DNA of 64,000 nucleotides, from positions 868,001 to 932,000 of the forward strand of contig VTFK01000207.1 of the NCBI GenBank assembly GCA_009617715.1, read 5' to 3'. Shown piece after piece: positions 28,301 through 36,839 of the stretch (the stretch's first letter is position 1; each line of letters starts with the position of its first letter). The position numbers and the translations under genes are program-made. The notes under the pieces are model-generated. The model did not search any database and had not been told where the DNA came from. It worked only from the letters and a program-made list of their open reading frames with translations. This stretch comes from Plectrocnemia conspersa (Eukaryota > Arthropoda > Insecta > Trichoptera > Polycentropodidae).

Positions 28301-31300
28301 TCATGGATAATGATAAAAATAGAATAAACATCTATAGTCGTGTAAAACGCTCTGAAGTTAGCTGAGAGTGAAATAATTAATTATTTATTATCGATCCAAT
28401 AACTTTCTTTCTTCATCTTTGGAACTAAACTTAACTAATAAAGAGAGACATTTTATTCTAACCGTCAACTACTCATAAAAAAGTAAGATTACGATTGAAT
28501 CCAGTGTCCATAATAGTAATATAAGCTCGCGATAACACTTTAAATATTAATATGTAGCAACCATTTAAAGTCGACGAATCATTGAATTAAATATACAAAA
28601 CGTTTGCTTAATGTATACTAAATTAATGTAATCTCTGTTGTTTTTAAAATAAATACGATACTAAGTCTCAAATAAACCTTGTTATCAAAATAGTCAACGA
28701 TGTTTTTTAATTAAAATAATTTAAAATAACACCATTTCGTTGACAAAGTTTAAGTTATTAAATGTCAAATAAGTTATAAACACCTTTTCATCAAACATTT
28801 AGATTATGTTTATTTGTATAATTTTAAGATTATTGAAGTTAAATAGAACTCGATTTTGTAATTATAAAATAATGTTACTTTAAAGCGTTTCATAAATTGG
28901 GTTCTGAATTTATTCAGATTTTTATTTTTTTATGTTTTTGTAAATCTCTAAATTTGCTATCTAAATTGAACTGGGTCATTATTTATTTTTAGGTTTTCAA
29001 TTTTAATTGTTATATTATAACTATAATAATAATTTGGAAATTTTGAGGCGCAACCCCTCAATTTCCAAATTATATTGAAATACGGTCACCGTAGTCCTGG
29101 TTTAGACATAAAATGCCTTTTGCAATTACGCGTCAGCCATAGAGAGCTCTGACAAAAGCGATAGTTGCATTGTGGGCGTTTTGGCTCATCACTTTTCGAT
29201 TGAAACCCATAATGATACAGGACAAATTATTGGTTTTGGGATGCAATCGCCGCCATTGTCAGTCATACAATGCCTAAATCGAGGCTTTAAATTAACGTGT
29301 ACCGTTTGTTTTATTCCAGGGAGAAGAACTGCACCAAAACGTTTCAGCGGGAGTTATCCTGAGTGACCAGAGCTTGGTGCTTCAGAGTGTCGCCAGAAAG
29401 ACAGCTGGGAACTTCACATGTCTTGCAGCTAACGCAGAAGGAAAAGGAACGAGCAATCCTGTGGCTTTGATAGTCAGATGTAAGTAACAAAACTTAACAG
29501 CAACGAGAAACTAATACTTTAAAACACAAGCATACATATGTACATATATTTTGAACTTTAGACATTCTAGCTACTTCTAAATAACATATATATTTTTTAT
29601 TAAAATAGCTTTATAATATATGATTTTCTCTCTTACCTAAAAATACTTCAAATTATCCCTATTTTTTTTCTATTATCTAACTATTCCAATCGTTAGCTAT
29701 GAGTTTAATATAACACCCATTTAATGTATAGATACACAAATGGTATATCAAAATTAAGGAAGAGTAATAAAGACGTAGGAATTTGTTTTAGGGTTTCTCC
29801 CTGAAGCCAAATTAAGGTTCACATAAACATACTACCTATATTTGCTCGATGACTATTATTTTCCTTACATTGTTTATACAGGGCTTTATATATAATATAA
29901 TACATAAATATTTTACATTTTTAATAATAATTTATTACAATAAGTAATACTTGAGATTTTTCTAAGCTATTTTTTTATAGTCAAAGCCTGGGTTGATTAA
30001 TTGGATGGCGCTTCAGTTTGACAGCTTTTATCAGCACTTTTGATAAACTTCTTAGAATTTACTTGTACCTACTCACCGGAATATTGGCATATAATACCAC
30101 AAAAATAAATACTTCATTGAATGAATTGTAAGAAAATGAAACATGGGGTAGTCAAATATATAATTAAAAAGACTTCACCTTGCACTTTACCATATTTTTT
30201 ACATTTAGCTTTAGATCCGCTTAATTGTGTTAAAAAAATAATTATATATTGTGTTATTAAAACTATCTTTCTTTAAATATAAAAAAAAATATATCTTAAA
30301 AGGGAATAAATTTTAAGGAAAATATTATTTTTGTGATTATCATATGTATAACACAGTTTACGAAGAGAGCAATAATGAAATTCACTAAAACTATAATAAT
30401 AATAAATATGATTGGCCCCGATCTCGAGTTGTTATTGCTATGATTAGGTTTTCAAGTTAATACGTTTGGCATTCATTAAAAGGTTATTTATTGCCATTAA
30501 TGAGTTCTCATTTTTAAATCTAAATTTATTTTAATTAAAAAATTTATTGCGTTACGGATGTTGTTGCTATGTTTTTAATTACGTTTTACATCCATTAAAG
30601 TGATATTCATTACATCTGCACATCCGGTGTTCCGAAATGTGGCATTTCAAATTTGTACCCAATATAATTAAACTTAGTTGACAAAAAAATCCTGACAGTT
30701 GTGTAAACTAAAATTGGATTCTCTACATACAACAACCCTTATAGTAAACACCATCCTGCCAAAATTAATTCATCTGAAATAATCATGCTTAAAAAAGTTC
30801 ATCAAAAGGCTTTTTTACTTTTAAAAATGAATTTGCCAAGACTCAATTTGAGGACAATCATAAATATGTTATGGTTACTGTCGATCATAATGGTACACAA
30901 AAGTATTGTTCTGGAAAGAGACGAATGTTTAATCAAGTGTTAAAAAACCGAATTGTAAAACTTGTTTAAGTGTGTTTTTTTTATCAAAATGGAAAAATGG
31001 CATTTTGACGCAATTTATCGTTCTCTCCGGGTCATTGGTTATGGTGGAATAATGGCTGGGCACATTCTGGTGCAGTAATTTATGCTATCAAAACAATCGG
31101 CGAATCGAAACAGCCATAAATATCCGATGGCGGATTTTTGTTTATCTAGCGCCGATTTCGTTTCGAGATTTACGGCGCTCCTGCTGAAATTTAAGTAGGA
31201 AGACTATACAGTATCCGGCCGGATGCTGGGCGGTATGGAAGTGGAGAGAAGAGGAATGAAAAAAATACGATTTTAAGAGGGCGGGTTCGAGGTCCACTTG

Positions 31301-34300
31301 GTGACAAATCGACGCATAAATCAAAGCTGGCGACGCGGTGTTTTGGAAAATGGCTGAAAATGTCTAGAAACCGAGCGTTCTAATATATAATGACGTATAT
31401 CAAAAAGGATACTTATATTTTATATTAATACTAGTGGACCGTACTCTACGTTGATCGGTGTCAAGACTTCAAGCAAATAATACTGTGCTTAGTTATATAG
31501 AACCATTCTTGCTAGTTGATTCTTTCGAATGAGTCAAAGCTAGTTATTTTTCTTAACCTGAGATATAGACAATAGAAACAAAAATATTAAATTAGTCGCA
31601 CGTCCAATTAGGCTAAAATTACCACTTGAAAAGCATCTTAAACTTTAAATTATCTATTGCTTTAAATCTTCACTATATCCTCGTAACCTAAATAGCAATC
31701 TTCTTGATTGACTAATATATGAGTGAGTCTTAGCGAGTTTTCTTCTGACATTTGGAAATAATAGCTATTATATAGGTAAAAATAATAGGAACTAATAGCC
31801 AACATTGTTTCAAACAATATGTATTAAAATTGTGCTGTGACCTACATTCGCCTATATTATTTATGTATTTGTTGTACTATTAACGGTTCAATGAACATTA
31901 AAAAAATACTTCGATGTACTCCCTTTCTAATCAGATGCCAACCAATCACATTCCTTTACCCTAGACACCCTCATTAATCGTTCCGAATGAAACGATGTAT
32001 AATTGTGGTTGAATATACAGCAACGCAATTTAAACCGTACATTCTAATTCCAGATGTGCCAATGTGTCGGGACCAGCGCGAGGAGCTGTTCGGCGCACTC
32101 AAGCATGAAACTGTGCAACTAAGATGCGAAGTCGACGCTAATCCGCCCCTAGTCAGCTTTCATTGGACGTTCAACAATTCCGGAGAGCAGACAGAAGTAG
32201 CCTCCAGATTCTACAGCAGCGATGGATCAGTCTCAAGACTCAACTACACTCCAACTTCCGACTTAGATTATGGCACTCTAGCATGTTGGGGTGTAAACGC
32301 AGTAGGTCACCAGAGAGCTCCGTGCCTATACCAGTTGGTAGCAGCAGGTGACAACCTATCACATTGCCCTAACTCAATACAGTCATGACTTTAAATAAAC
32401 TAAAGCAATAATCGTTCCAGGCCGACCGTTTCCCTTATCCAACTGCACCGTTGCTAACCAGAGTGCTGACGGACTGAGAGTCGAGTGCCTCGAAGGGTTC
32501 GACGGAGGACTACCCCAAAGTTTCCTCATGGAACTCCTCGAATTACCAACGCTGAAGGTAAATTTATTAATTGAATATTTAGTGAGACGTTGTACAATCT
32601 TTGGGTTGAACGTTCACAGTTGAGATACAACGTCAGCACCAACAAACCACCTCCGTCGTTTGAGATCGAAGGTCTGGAGCCAGGAGCTAGTTACAGACTC
32701 AACATGTACGCAGTCAACGGAAAGGGAAAAAGCGATCCTGCTACTATCGAGACGGTTGTGTTTAAAGGACAAGCTAAATTTGTTGGTAAGCATGGAACAG
32801 AATAAGCAATAAAAAATGTAAAATTAGTTTACTAATCATTAGATATATTATGCTTTTTCACTATATTACTTAACTATTACTTTCAAAACTTATCCATATA
32901 ATCATTGTTTATTAGTTATATTAACTATCAATAATATATATTTCCTTTTTCAAAACAAACTGTTTTAATGGCTGAAAAATAGTGTAGCTAAAATAACATA
33001 TTGGAAAACGTTATATGTTCTGAGGCTTAAATGTAAATAAACTTTAAAATTCAATAACAATATTACTTTTTGCTAAATGGTAAATTTACCTTCAAATTAT
33101 ACAATAAATTCCTTAAATTTGACTGACTTTAAGTTTAAATGATTAAAACACTAGTAAAAATAAAAACCATTTTGACTGCAAAAGTTGTGCTTTATATAAA
33201 TACTTATAGATAACTAATTTCTTCACTGTCTAATATACTACTACTATCTCTTATATTATATATTGTATTAAACATATATTAAATCATATTACATCATTTT
33301 TTTACACGATATAGGTAATGATTTTTTATTTAGTTTGCTTATATGTTTCTTTATTATAATTTTATAACATAATATTCATGATTCTTTTTTATTTTTTATG
33401 TATTTTTTTATTATATTATATATATTTTTCAATTTTGTAATTTTATGTATTCGTATATAAAGACTATTCAAACATTTAACAAATAAATACATGTGCTTTG
33501 TCTGCTTCACCTTATTTTTTATCTGAAACATTCACATCCTTGTAACAGAAAATATTTTTATGGTGGAAAGTGCTGTCAGAGACACCTATCGTTTAAAGCT
33601 AAAAAAATATAATAAGTTTACTAAAATAATATTCAAAAAGCTTGTATTATATACAAATATAACAATCATGAACACTAACTCAGTTGATAATAAATCATAT
33701 ACATATGTAAATGTAGTAAAGTACTGATCTTAATTAACCTAACTGAAAATATATTTACTTAATATATAACCTAACCTAACTGAAAATACCTAATATATTA
33801 TACTAAAAATATGTATATATATCTATTAAAAAAAACAATATTTTTTTATACAAATATATCATTCAAGAAGACTAACTAAACTGATAATAAATTATGTATG
33901 TTAATTTAGTTAGCAATTAACCTAAACCTTCTTACTGAAAAAATACTTATTTAACCTAACCTAACCTAACCGAAAATACTATATATATTTTGTTAAAAAT
34001 AAGTAACAGAAAATATACATATTGAACCTAACCTAACCAAAAATACTGTACACTTTTGTTTCTTCGGGATATACTGTATGTCTCTAAAACTAAAGAGAAG
34101 TAGTTTCTTTGAAACGTTAGACACTCGATATGAGTTCCGTAGTCATTAATAAAAAAATGCTAAAAATATACATACATCACCTGCAGTAAAATATACTTTG
34201 GTCAAACTAATATAGGTAATATATAACATAGATACAGTTTGAGAAGCTGATGAACGCGCTTTCTCTGAAGCAATGTGCTTTGCTTGATCTAAGATATAAA

Positions 34301-36839
34301 TATGGTAAAAAAAATATAGAAAAATATATCATAAATGTAGACATTATATAATAATATCATATATAATGGAAAAACCGTAATTGTATTAATAGTATATTAC
34401 CAAAAGTGCTTTATATTTATTACCCATGAAAATTACAATGTGTGCATAATATATAATTTAATTAAAATGGTATTAATCTAATCAAAAATATTTATGAACC
34501 GCTTAAAAATATTTTTGTAATTTAACAAAAAATATTGTTTAAAGTCCTATTATGGGAATAATATGGTTTAATTTTATAAAATACAATATAAATTGAAATT
34601 CGAGTATTAAAAATATATAAACATATTTTTCACCAGCCGTAGTTAGCTAAAGAGCAGGTGCACAAAAATCCACATATATATGTATATACATCTAGGTGTA
34701 TTTACAAATATTCTTCTTTATTATATTATGTGAACCATTATCGCATGTTTAGTGTTAGTTTCTCTGAATTGATTAAACTATCTTTATTTAATCACTATTA
34801 TTAACTCCTGTGATAGCCTCAATATGTTACATTTGTTATTAACGCTTACTTTCATTCAACTTCTTATATCCATCCATAATATAATACCATATATTTGTAT
34901 CAAATTACAGGTGCTAGTGCTACAATACCACTAAGTCCCGTTTTAGCAGGACTGATGGTAACAGCAGCTCTTTTAGCAGCAGTTGTTTGCGTAGTGCTTG
35001 CGGCACTCTACCGAAGACACGGTGCTGCTGCAGCACCGTTACCAGCTAAACATGCACCGCTTCGGTAAGTCATAAATATATTCATGTATATTAGCTAATA
35101 GATGATTGTTTAATTCATATAATACTATTTTATTTATATTAAAAATAGTAATGGTCCTAACCCAGATCCTTGCAGTACACTCTGAGATATATTTCTTTGC
35201 TTACTAAACCACTTAAATTTATACTCTTTAGTTTTTTAAACATTATACTCTATCAAATGCTCTCATAAAATACAGGAATATTACTTTAATTATTTGATTT
35301 CTTAATTATCAACTAATCATATATCAATACCTGCAGTTCAGTCTTGATAGAATATTTATTTCCAAAAACCCATTTTTTATTCACATATTATATTAACTAA
35401 TCTTACCACTTTAAAGACTGATTATTTCATTATATTATCCATACAAGGCAACGTGTTAATCGGTCGCATAGTCTCAAACTTTTTAGTGATTTTTACAAAT
35501 TATGTTTTTATTCCAATATGTCAGATTCCAAAGTTCACATTGATTGTGTCATACTGAGATTATTAAATTTATTTTAAATTATAACAATCACAATGTTTCA
35601 GGCCAATGGACGGTTCGCATAGGTCCGGCGAAAGTCTTTGCACAGAAAGCATGGGCGGTCCAGTGATGGGCAACGGAGGAAGACCTGCCTCTCCCTTAGA
35701 TTATCCTTCTTGTGTGGCAGCTGGTGCTCTGCCTTTACTACATCCATCTGGACCTGTATCCGGTGATAACAATGAAGACACGGATCCAGATATAATTCCT
35801 AACCAATATGGTAAATATGGTAATATATAGTTCTTTAATTCAACTTTAAAAATTTGTATAAATAATATTCAATACATTTTGATTATGCTCTATAAATGTG
35901 CTATTTTATTACAGAAAGGAGACCTGTTATTAAAGGTTACATGAGTTTACAAAGAACACCGTCTCAACGCCTCATCACAAAAGCAACAGCTGAAGAAGAA
36001 AGGTCAGATCCGGATGGGGGTGTCTTCCAATTTAAGCCAAAAGATCTAAAAATCACTCCTGCCAATGTAAGCTAAAATCGTTATTTAAGAGAATATAAGT
36101 CATATGTACTTAACATATTGTATGTATATACAACGTTTATAATCAATATAATTTACACCCGTTTGTATAGTCTTTTTATACATGCAGAAATGTAGACACA
36201 AAAATAGTGTTTCAAAATTCAAACAAATTTTACATTTCATTTTTATTGAACCGTTCTAAAGTTGTATGCTAATTCAAATGCAAAAGTATCCCTAGAAAAG
36301 TTATATAAAACCCATGTTATGCATAAGAAATTGTGTTAAACTTTTATTAACAAATCCAGTGTAGAAAATAAACCACTATACCTATTTGTTTCCTAAGACA
36401 TAATCCCCATTGAATGACAAAAATTACTATTAATAATGATATTAGAGTTCAATATATTTATAAAATACAACCATATTCAAACAGCTCATAAATATTAGGA
36501 ATTAGAAATTAAACAGTAAAAAAATTAAATATTAAAGTGTGTAATATATACAGAAACTTTCGGTTGATTTAGTAGTTTTACGTTCTCTTCGCTAAAACAT
36601 TTAATTTGTATGATGAACTTACAATATTTTCTTTCAGGTATATTATTATATGTTTATTTGGTATTAAAATACATATTTTTCTCTTACAGTCATATCACAG
36701 TCTTGGCAGAGTACATAAAGGCGTCAACGCCTGCAGCCCCATCTCCTCGGGAGTGAATGTGACTTCGACGTTAACGATGCACAGGCTACGGCCTGAAATT
36801 GTGACTACATCGAACCGCATACAAGAGAGTTGTATTTAA
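4172..36839 (+). CDS. Sidestep-family immunoglobulin receptor, 3' nine exons (5' part outside window)
   Basis: Type I cell-surface receptor of the insect Side family. Family members bind Beat-family Ig proteins in motor-axon guidance and synaptic partner choice (family knowledge). Spliced exons: 4172-4302, 29320-29479, 32054-32347, 32421-32557, 32620-32785, 34911-35064, 35602-35810, 35915-36066, 36690-36839. They give 517 residues in one continuous frame with consistent phases. Visible in order are an Ig domain split over two exons (Cys in VYFECNVRANP, partner in NFTCLAANAEGKG), a second Ig domain (LRCEVDANPP ... LACWGVNAVG), an FnIII-like domain with the family hallmark CLEGFDGGLPQ, a hydrophobic transmembrane helix (LAGLMVTAALLAAVVCVVLA), and a cytoplasmic tail of about 190 residues ending ESCI, which fits a class I PDZ ligand. 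The N-terminal exons are missing on the left. Which of the several insect side paralogues this is cannot be told here. Confidence 0.93.
5110..6490. repeat. Satellite-like tandem duplication, about 800-bp period
   Basis: Two diverged direct copies are visible: 5110-5918, and 5919 to about 6490 (the second is shorter). Landmarks recur in the same order about 795-810 bp apart: CAATTTACCATAA (5110, 5919), GGGGGTGCTCAGTAGTTC (near 5300 and 6094), ATCGCTTGTTTTGAAGC (near 5428 and 6223) and GACACATTGGATTTTGTT (near 5588 and 6384). Inside each copy a weaker 200-315-bp subunit recurs, for example the paired GTGCTC/ATGCTC blocks near 5302 and 5617, so this looks like a short higher-order repeat. No coding potential. 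Confidence 0.85.
20057..20122. repeat. Near-perfect 31-bp inverted repeat (hairpin)
   Basis: The left arm (20057-20087) and right arm (20092-20122) are reverse complements at 30 of 31 positions, around a 4-base loop. Both arms contain the core AACACTATTATATTTGC. It lies deep in the 25-kb intron with no visible transposon ends around it. Confidence 0.9.
21713..23460 (-). mobile_element. Tigger/pogo-family DNA transposon, complete ends, 1748 bp
   Basis: Both termini are intact. The left end starts CACCCATACCTCGCTTTACG and the right end is its inverted copy, matching at 22 of the first 23 bases. Each end abuts TA (21711-21712 and 23461-23462), the expected target duplication of the Tc1/mariner/pogo superfamily. 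Subterminal copies of a GCCGT(T)ATAGCGAA motif repeat several times inside the right end and twice in the left, probably transposase-binding repeats. The element encodes a broken transposase on the minus strand and is inserted in the Sidestep-like intron, antisense to that gene. Confidence 0.95.
22173..23330 (-). pseudogene. Tigger-type DDE transposase, truncated and disrupted
   Basis: The longest open frame (22173-23144, 323 codons) covers most of the DDE_1 catalytic domain. It contains the second acidic motif LLILDNAPGHP (Asp about residue 107), TALIQPMDQGAIATFKAYYL (third Asp about residue 140), and a C-terminal part ending shortly before the stop. Upstream, homology continues through a nonsense codon. 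The expected NVDETGLFW block reads NVDEKGLY followed by TGA where Trp is expected, next to the ATG used by the open frame. Further upstream GEAASADE is still recognisable (near 23265) with another in-frame TGA after it. The helix-turn-helix/CENP-B DNA-binding region is deleted, leaving only about 130 bp before the terminus. The element is therefore non-autonomous. The family is clear. Confidence 0.93.
27165..27240. mobile_element. Possible transposon terminus (GC-rich, ends TACGCCACTG)
   Basis: An abrupt, very C-rich block (GCCGCCCCCAAGCAAGTGCC, then GGGGCGGCCCGCCCCC) ends in CATACCTACGCCACTG. Many hAT-type insertions begin CAGTGGCGTA, which is the reverse complement of this end. I could not find a matching left end or target duplication, so this is a tentative fragment call. 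Confidence 0.35.
29320..29479 (+). CDS. Sidestep-like exon B: second half of the first visible Ig domain
   Basis: Starts in phase 0 after TTATTCCAG and ends with one carried base before GTAAGT. Encodes the F and G strands of the Ig fold: LVLQSVARKTAGNFTCLAA, then NAEGKGTSNPVALIVR. The second Ig cysteine is in FTC. Confidence 0.95.
29480..32053 (+). other. Intron of the Sidestep-like gene (2.6 kb)
   Basis: AT-rich, with no supported exon. A GC-richer stretch at 31010-31370 has an open frame on the minus strand (31142-31324) that matches nothing I recognise. Confidence 0.8.
32054..32347 (+). CDS. Sidestep-like exon C: complete second Ig domain
   Basis: Encodes VPMCRDQREELFGALKHE, LRCEVDANPPLVSFHWTF, NNSGEQTEV, LNYTPTSDLDYGTLACWG and NAVGHQRAPCLYQLVAAG. 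The REELFGALKHET and LDYGTLACWGVN strings are strongly characteristic of Side-family members. The exon leaves one base (G) carried before GTGACA. Confidence 0.96.
32421..32557 (+). CDS. Sidestep-like exon D: start of the FnIII-like domain
   Basis: Joined to the previous exon over a 73-bp intron. Encodes RPFPLSNCTVANQSADGLRV, then CLEGFDGGLPQSFLMELLE. The CLEGFDGGLPQ block is a hallmark of the membrane-proximal fibronectin-like domain of Side proteins. Ends in phase 0 before GTAAAT. Confidence 0.95.
32620..32785 (+). CDS. Sidestep-like exon E: end of the FnIII-like domain
   Basis: Follows a 62-bp intron (acceptor CACAG at 32615-32619). Encodes LRYNVSTNKPPPSFEIEGLE, then PGASYRLNMYAVNGKGKSDP, ending VVFKGQAKFV with one carried base. 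YRLNMYAVNGKGKS is the typical FnIII F-G strand region. Translating straight through the intron would give an unspliced start at 32590. Confidence 0.94.
32786..34910 (+). other. Intron of the Sidestep-like gene (2.1 kb) with CCTAA-bearing repeat
   Basis: Very AT-rich. Contains the tandem repeat at 33640-34050 with short telomere-like runs. Nothing else supported. Confidence 0.8.
33640..34050. repeat. Degenerate tandem repeat (about 200-bp unit) with CCTAA runs
   Basis: Two diverged units start near 33655 and 33855. Each holds GACTAACTxAxxTGATAATAAAT-type sequence followed by AACCTAAC(C/T)GAAAATAC-type blocks. CCTAA is iterated up to four times at 33951-33970, and shorter runs occur at 33767-33780 and 34025-34038. 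CCTAA/TTAGG is the common insect telomeric unit, but the runs are very short. Confidence 0.7.
34911..35064 (+). CDS. Sidestep-like exon F: transmembrane helix
   Basis: Encodes the extracellular stalk GASATIPLSPV, the membrane span LAGLMVTAALLAAVVCVVLA and a basic stop-transfer segment LYRRHG, then Ala/Pro-rich cytoplasmic sequence. Ends with two carried bases (CG) before GTAAGT. Confidence 0.94.
35065..35601 (+). other. Intron of the Sidestep-like gene, containing a LINE remnant
   Basis: Short intron between the transmembrane exon and the first tail exon. Its left two thirds hold a decayed antisense reverse-transcriptase fragment, annotated separately. Confidence 0.85.
35110..35480 (-). pseudogene. 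Decayed non-LTR reverse-transcriptase fragment
   Basis: On the minus strand the frame with QSVLQGSGLGPLLFLI matches the conserved S-G-V-P-Q-G-S-V-L-G-P-L-L-F motif of LINE reverse transcriptases. It is followed by in-frame stops where the family has YINDI-type sequence. Upstream on the same strand lie AFDRV (the palm motif with the first catalytic Asp normally just before it) and, near 35455, RPIN. Several stops and frameshifts separate the pieces. This is an old insertion, inactive, antisense to the host gene. Confidence 0.7.
35602..35810 (+). CDS. Sidestep-like exon G: cytoplasmic tail
   Basis: Starts after TTTCAG with two carried bases and reads PMDGSHRSGESLCTESMGGP, later PASPLDYPSCVAAGALPLLH and NNEDTDPDIIPNQY. 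Gly/Pro/Ser-rich and acidic, as expected for a disordered receptor tail. The DPDIIPNQY-type end leads into the next exon with one carried base. Confidence 0.92.
35915..36066 (+). CDS. Sidestep-like exon H: cytoplasmic tail
   Basis: Encodes ERRPVIKGYMSLQRTPSQRL, then ITKATAEEERSDPDGGVFQF and KPKDLKITPAN. Ends in phase 0 before GTAAGC. The frame is fixed by the one base carried in from the previous exon. Confidence 0.92.
36067..36689 (+). other. Last intron of the Sidestep-like gene
   Basis: AT-rich, with nothing recognisable. A second possible acceptor (CTTTCAG at 36632-36638) precedes the one used. Only the acceptor at 36686-36689 gives a tail that reads well. Confidence 0.75.
36690..36839 (+). 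CDS. Sidestep-like terminal exon: end of tail, stop
   Basis: Encodes SYHSLGRVHKGVNACSPISS, then GVNVTSTLTMHRLRPEIVTT and SNRIQESCI, with the stop TAA at 36837-36839. The C-terminal S-C-I fits the class I PDZ-ligand pattern (inference). AATAAA signals follow at 36910 and 36919, so a short 3' UTR is possible, though more distal signals exist. Confidence 0.92.
   Translation, partial: SYHSLGRVHKGVNACSPISSGVNVTSTLTMHRLRPEIVTTSNRIQESCI

Larger units (their letters stand above)
4303..29319 (+). other. 25-kb intron of the Sidestep-like gene
   Basis: Very long AT-rich intron between the two halves of one Ig domain. It holds a satellite-like duplication (5110-6490), a near-perfect inverted repeat (20057-20122), a complete-ended Tigger element (21713-23460) and a GC-rich transposon-like end (27165-27240). 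GC-richer islands with no recognised product lie near 13.7-14.1, 18.9-19.1, 19.4-19.8, 20.6-21.1 and 25.7-26.1 kb. No nested host gene could be supported. Large early introns in axon-guidance genes often hold enhancers, which is only an inference here. Confidence 0.85.

Noticed and set aside
32163..32351. 62-codon plus-strand open frame
   Set aside because: Out-of-frame shadow of the second Ig exon of the Sidestep-like gene.
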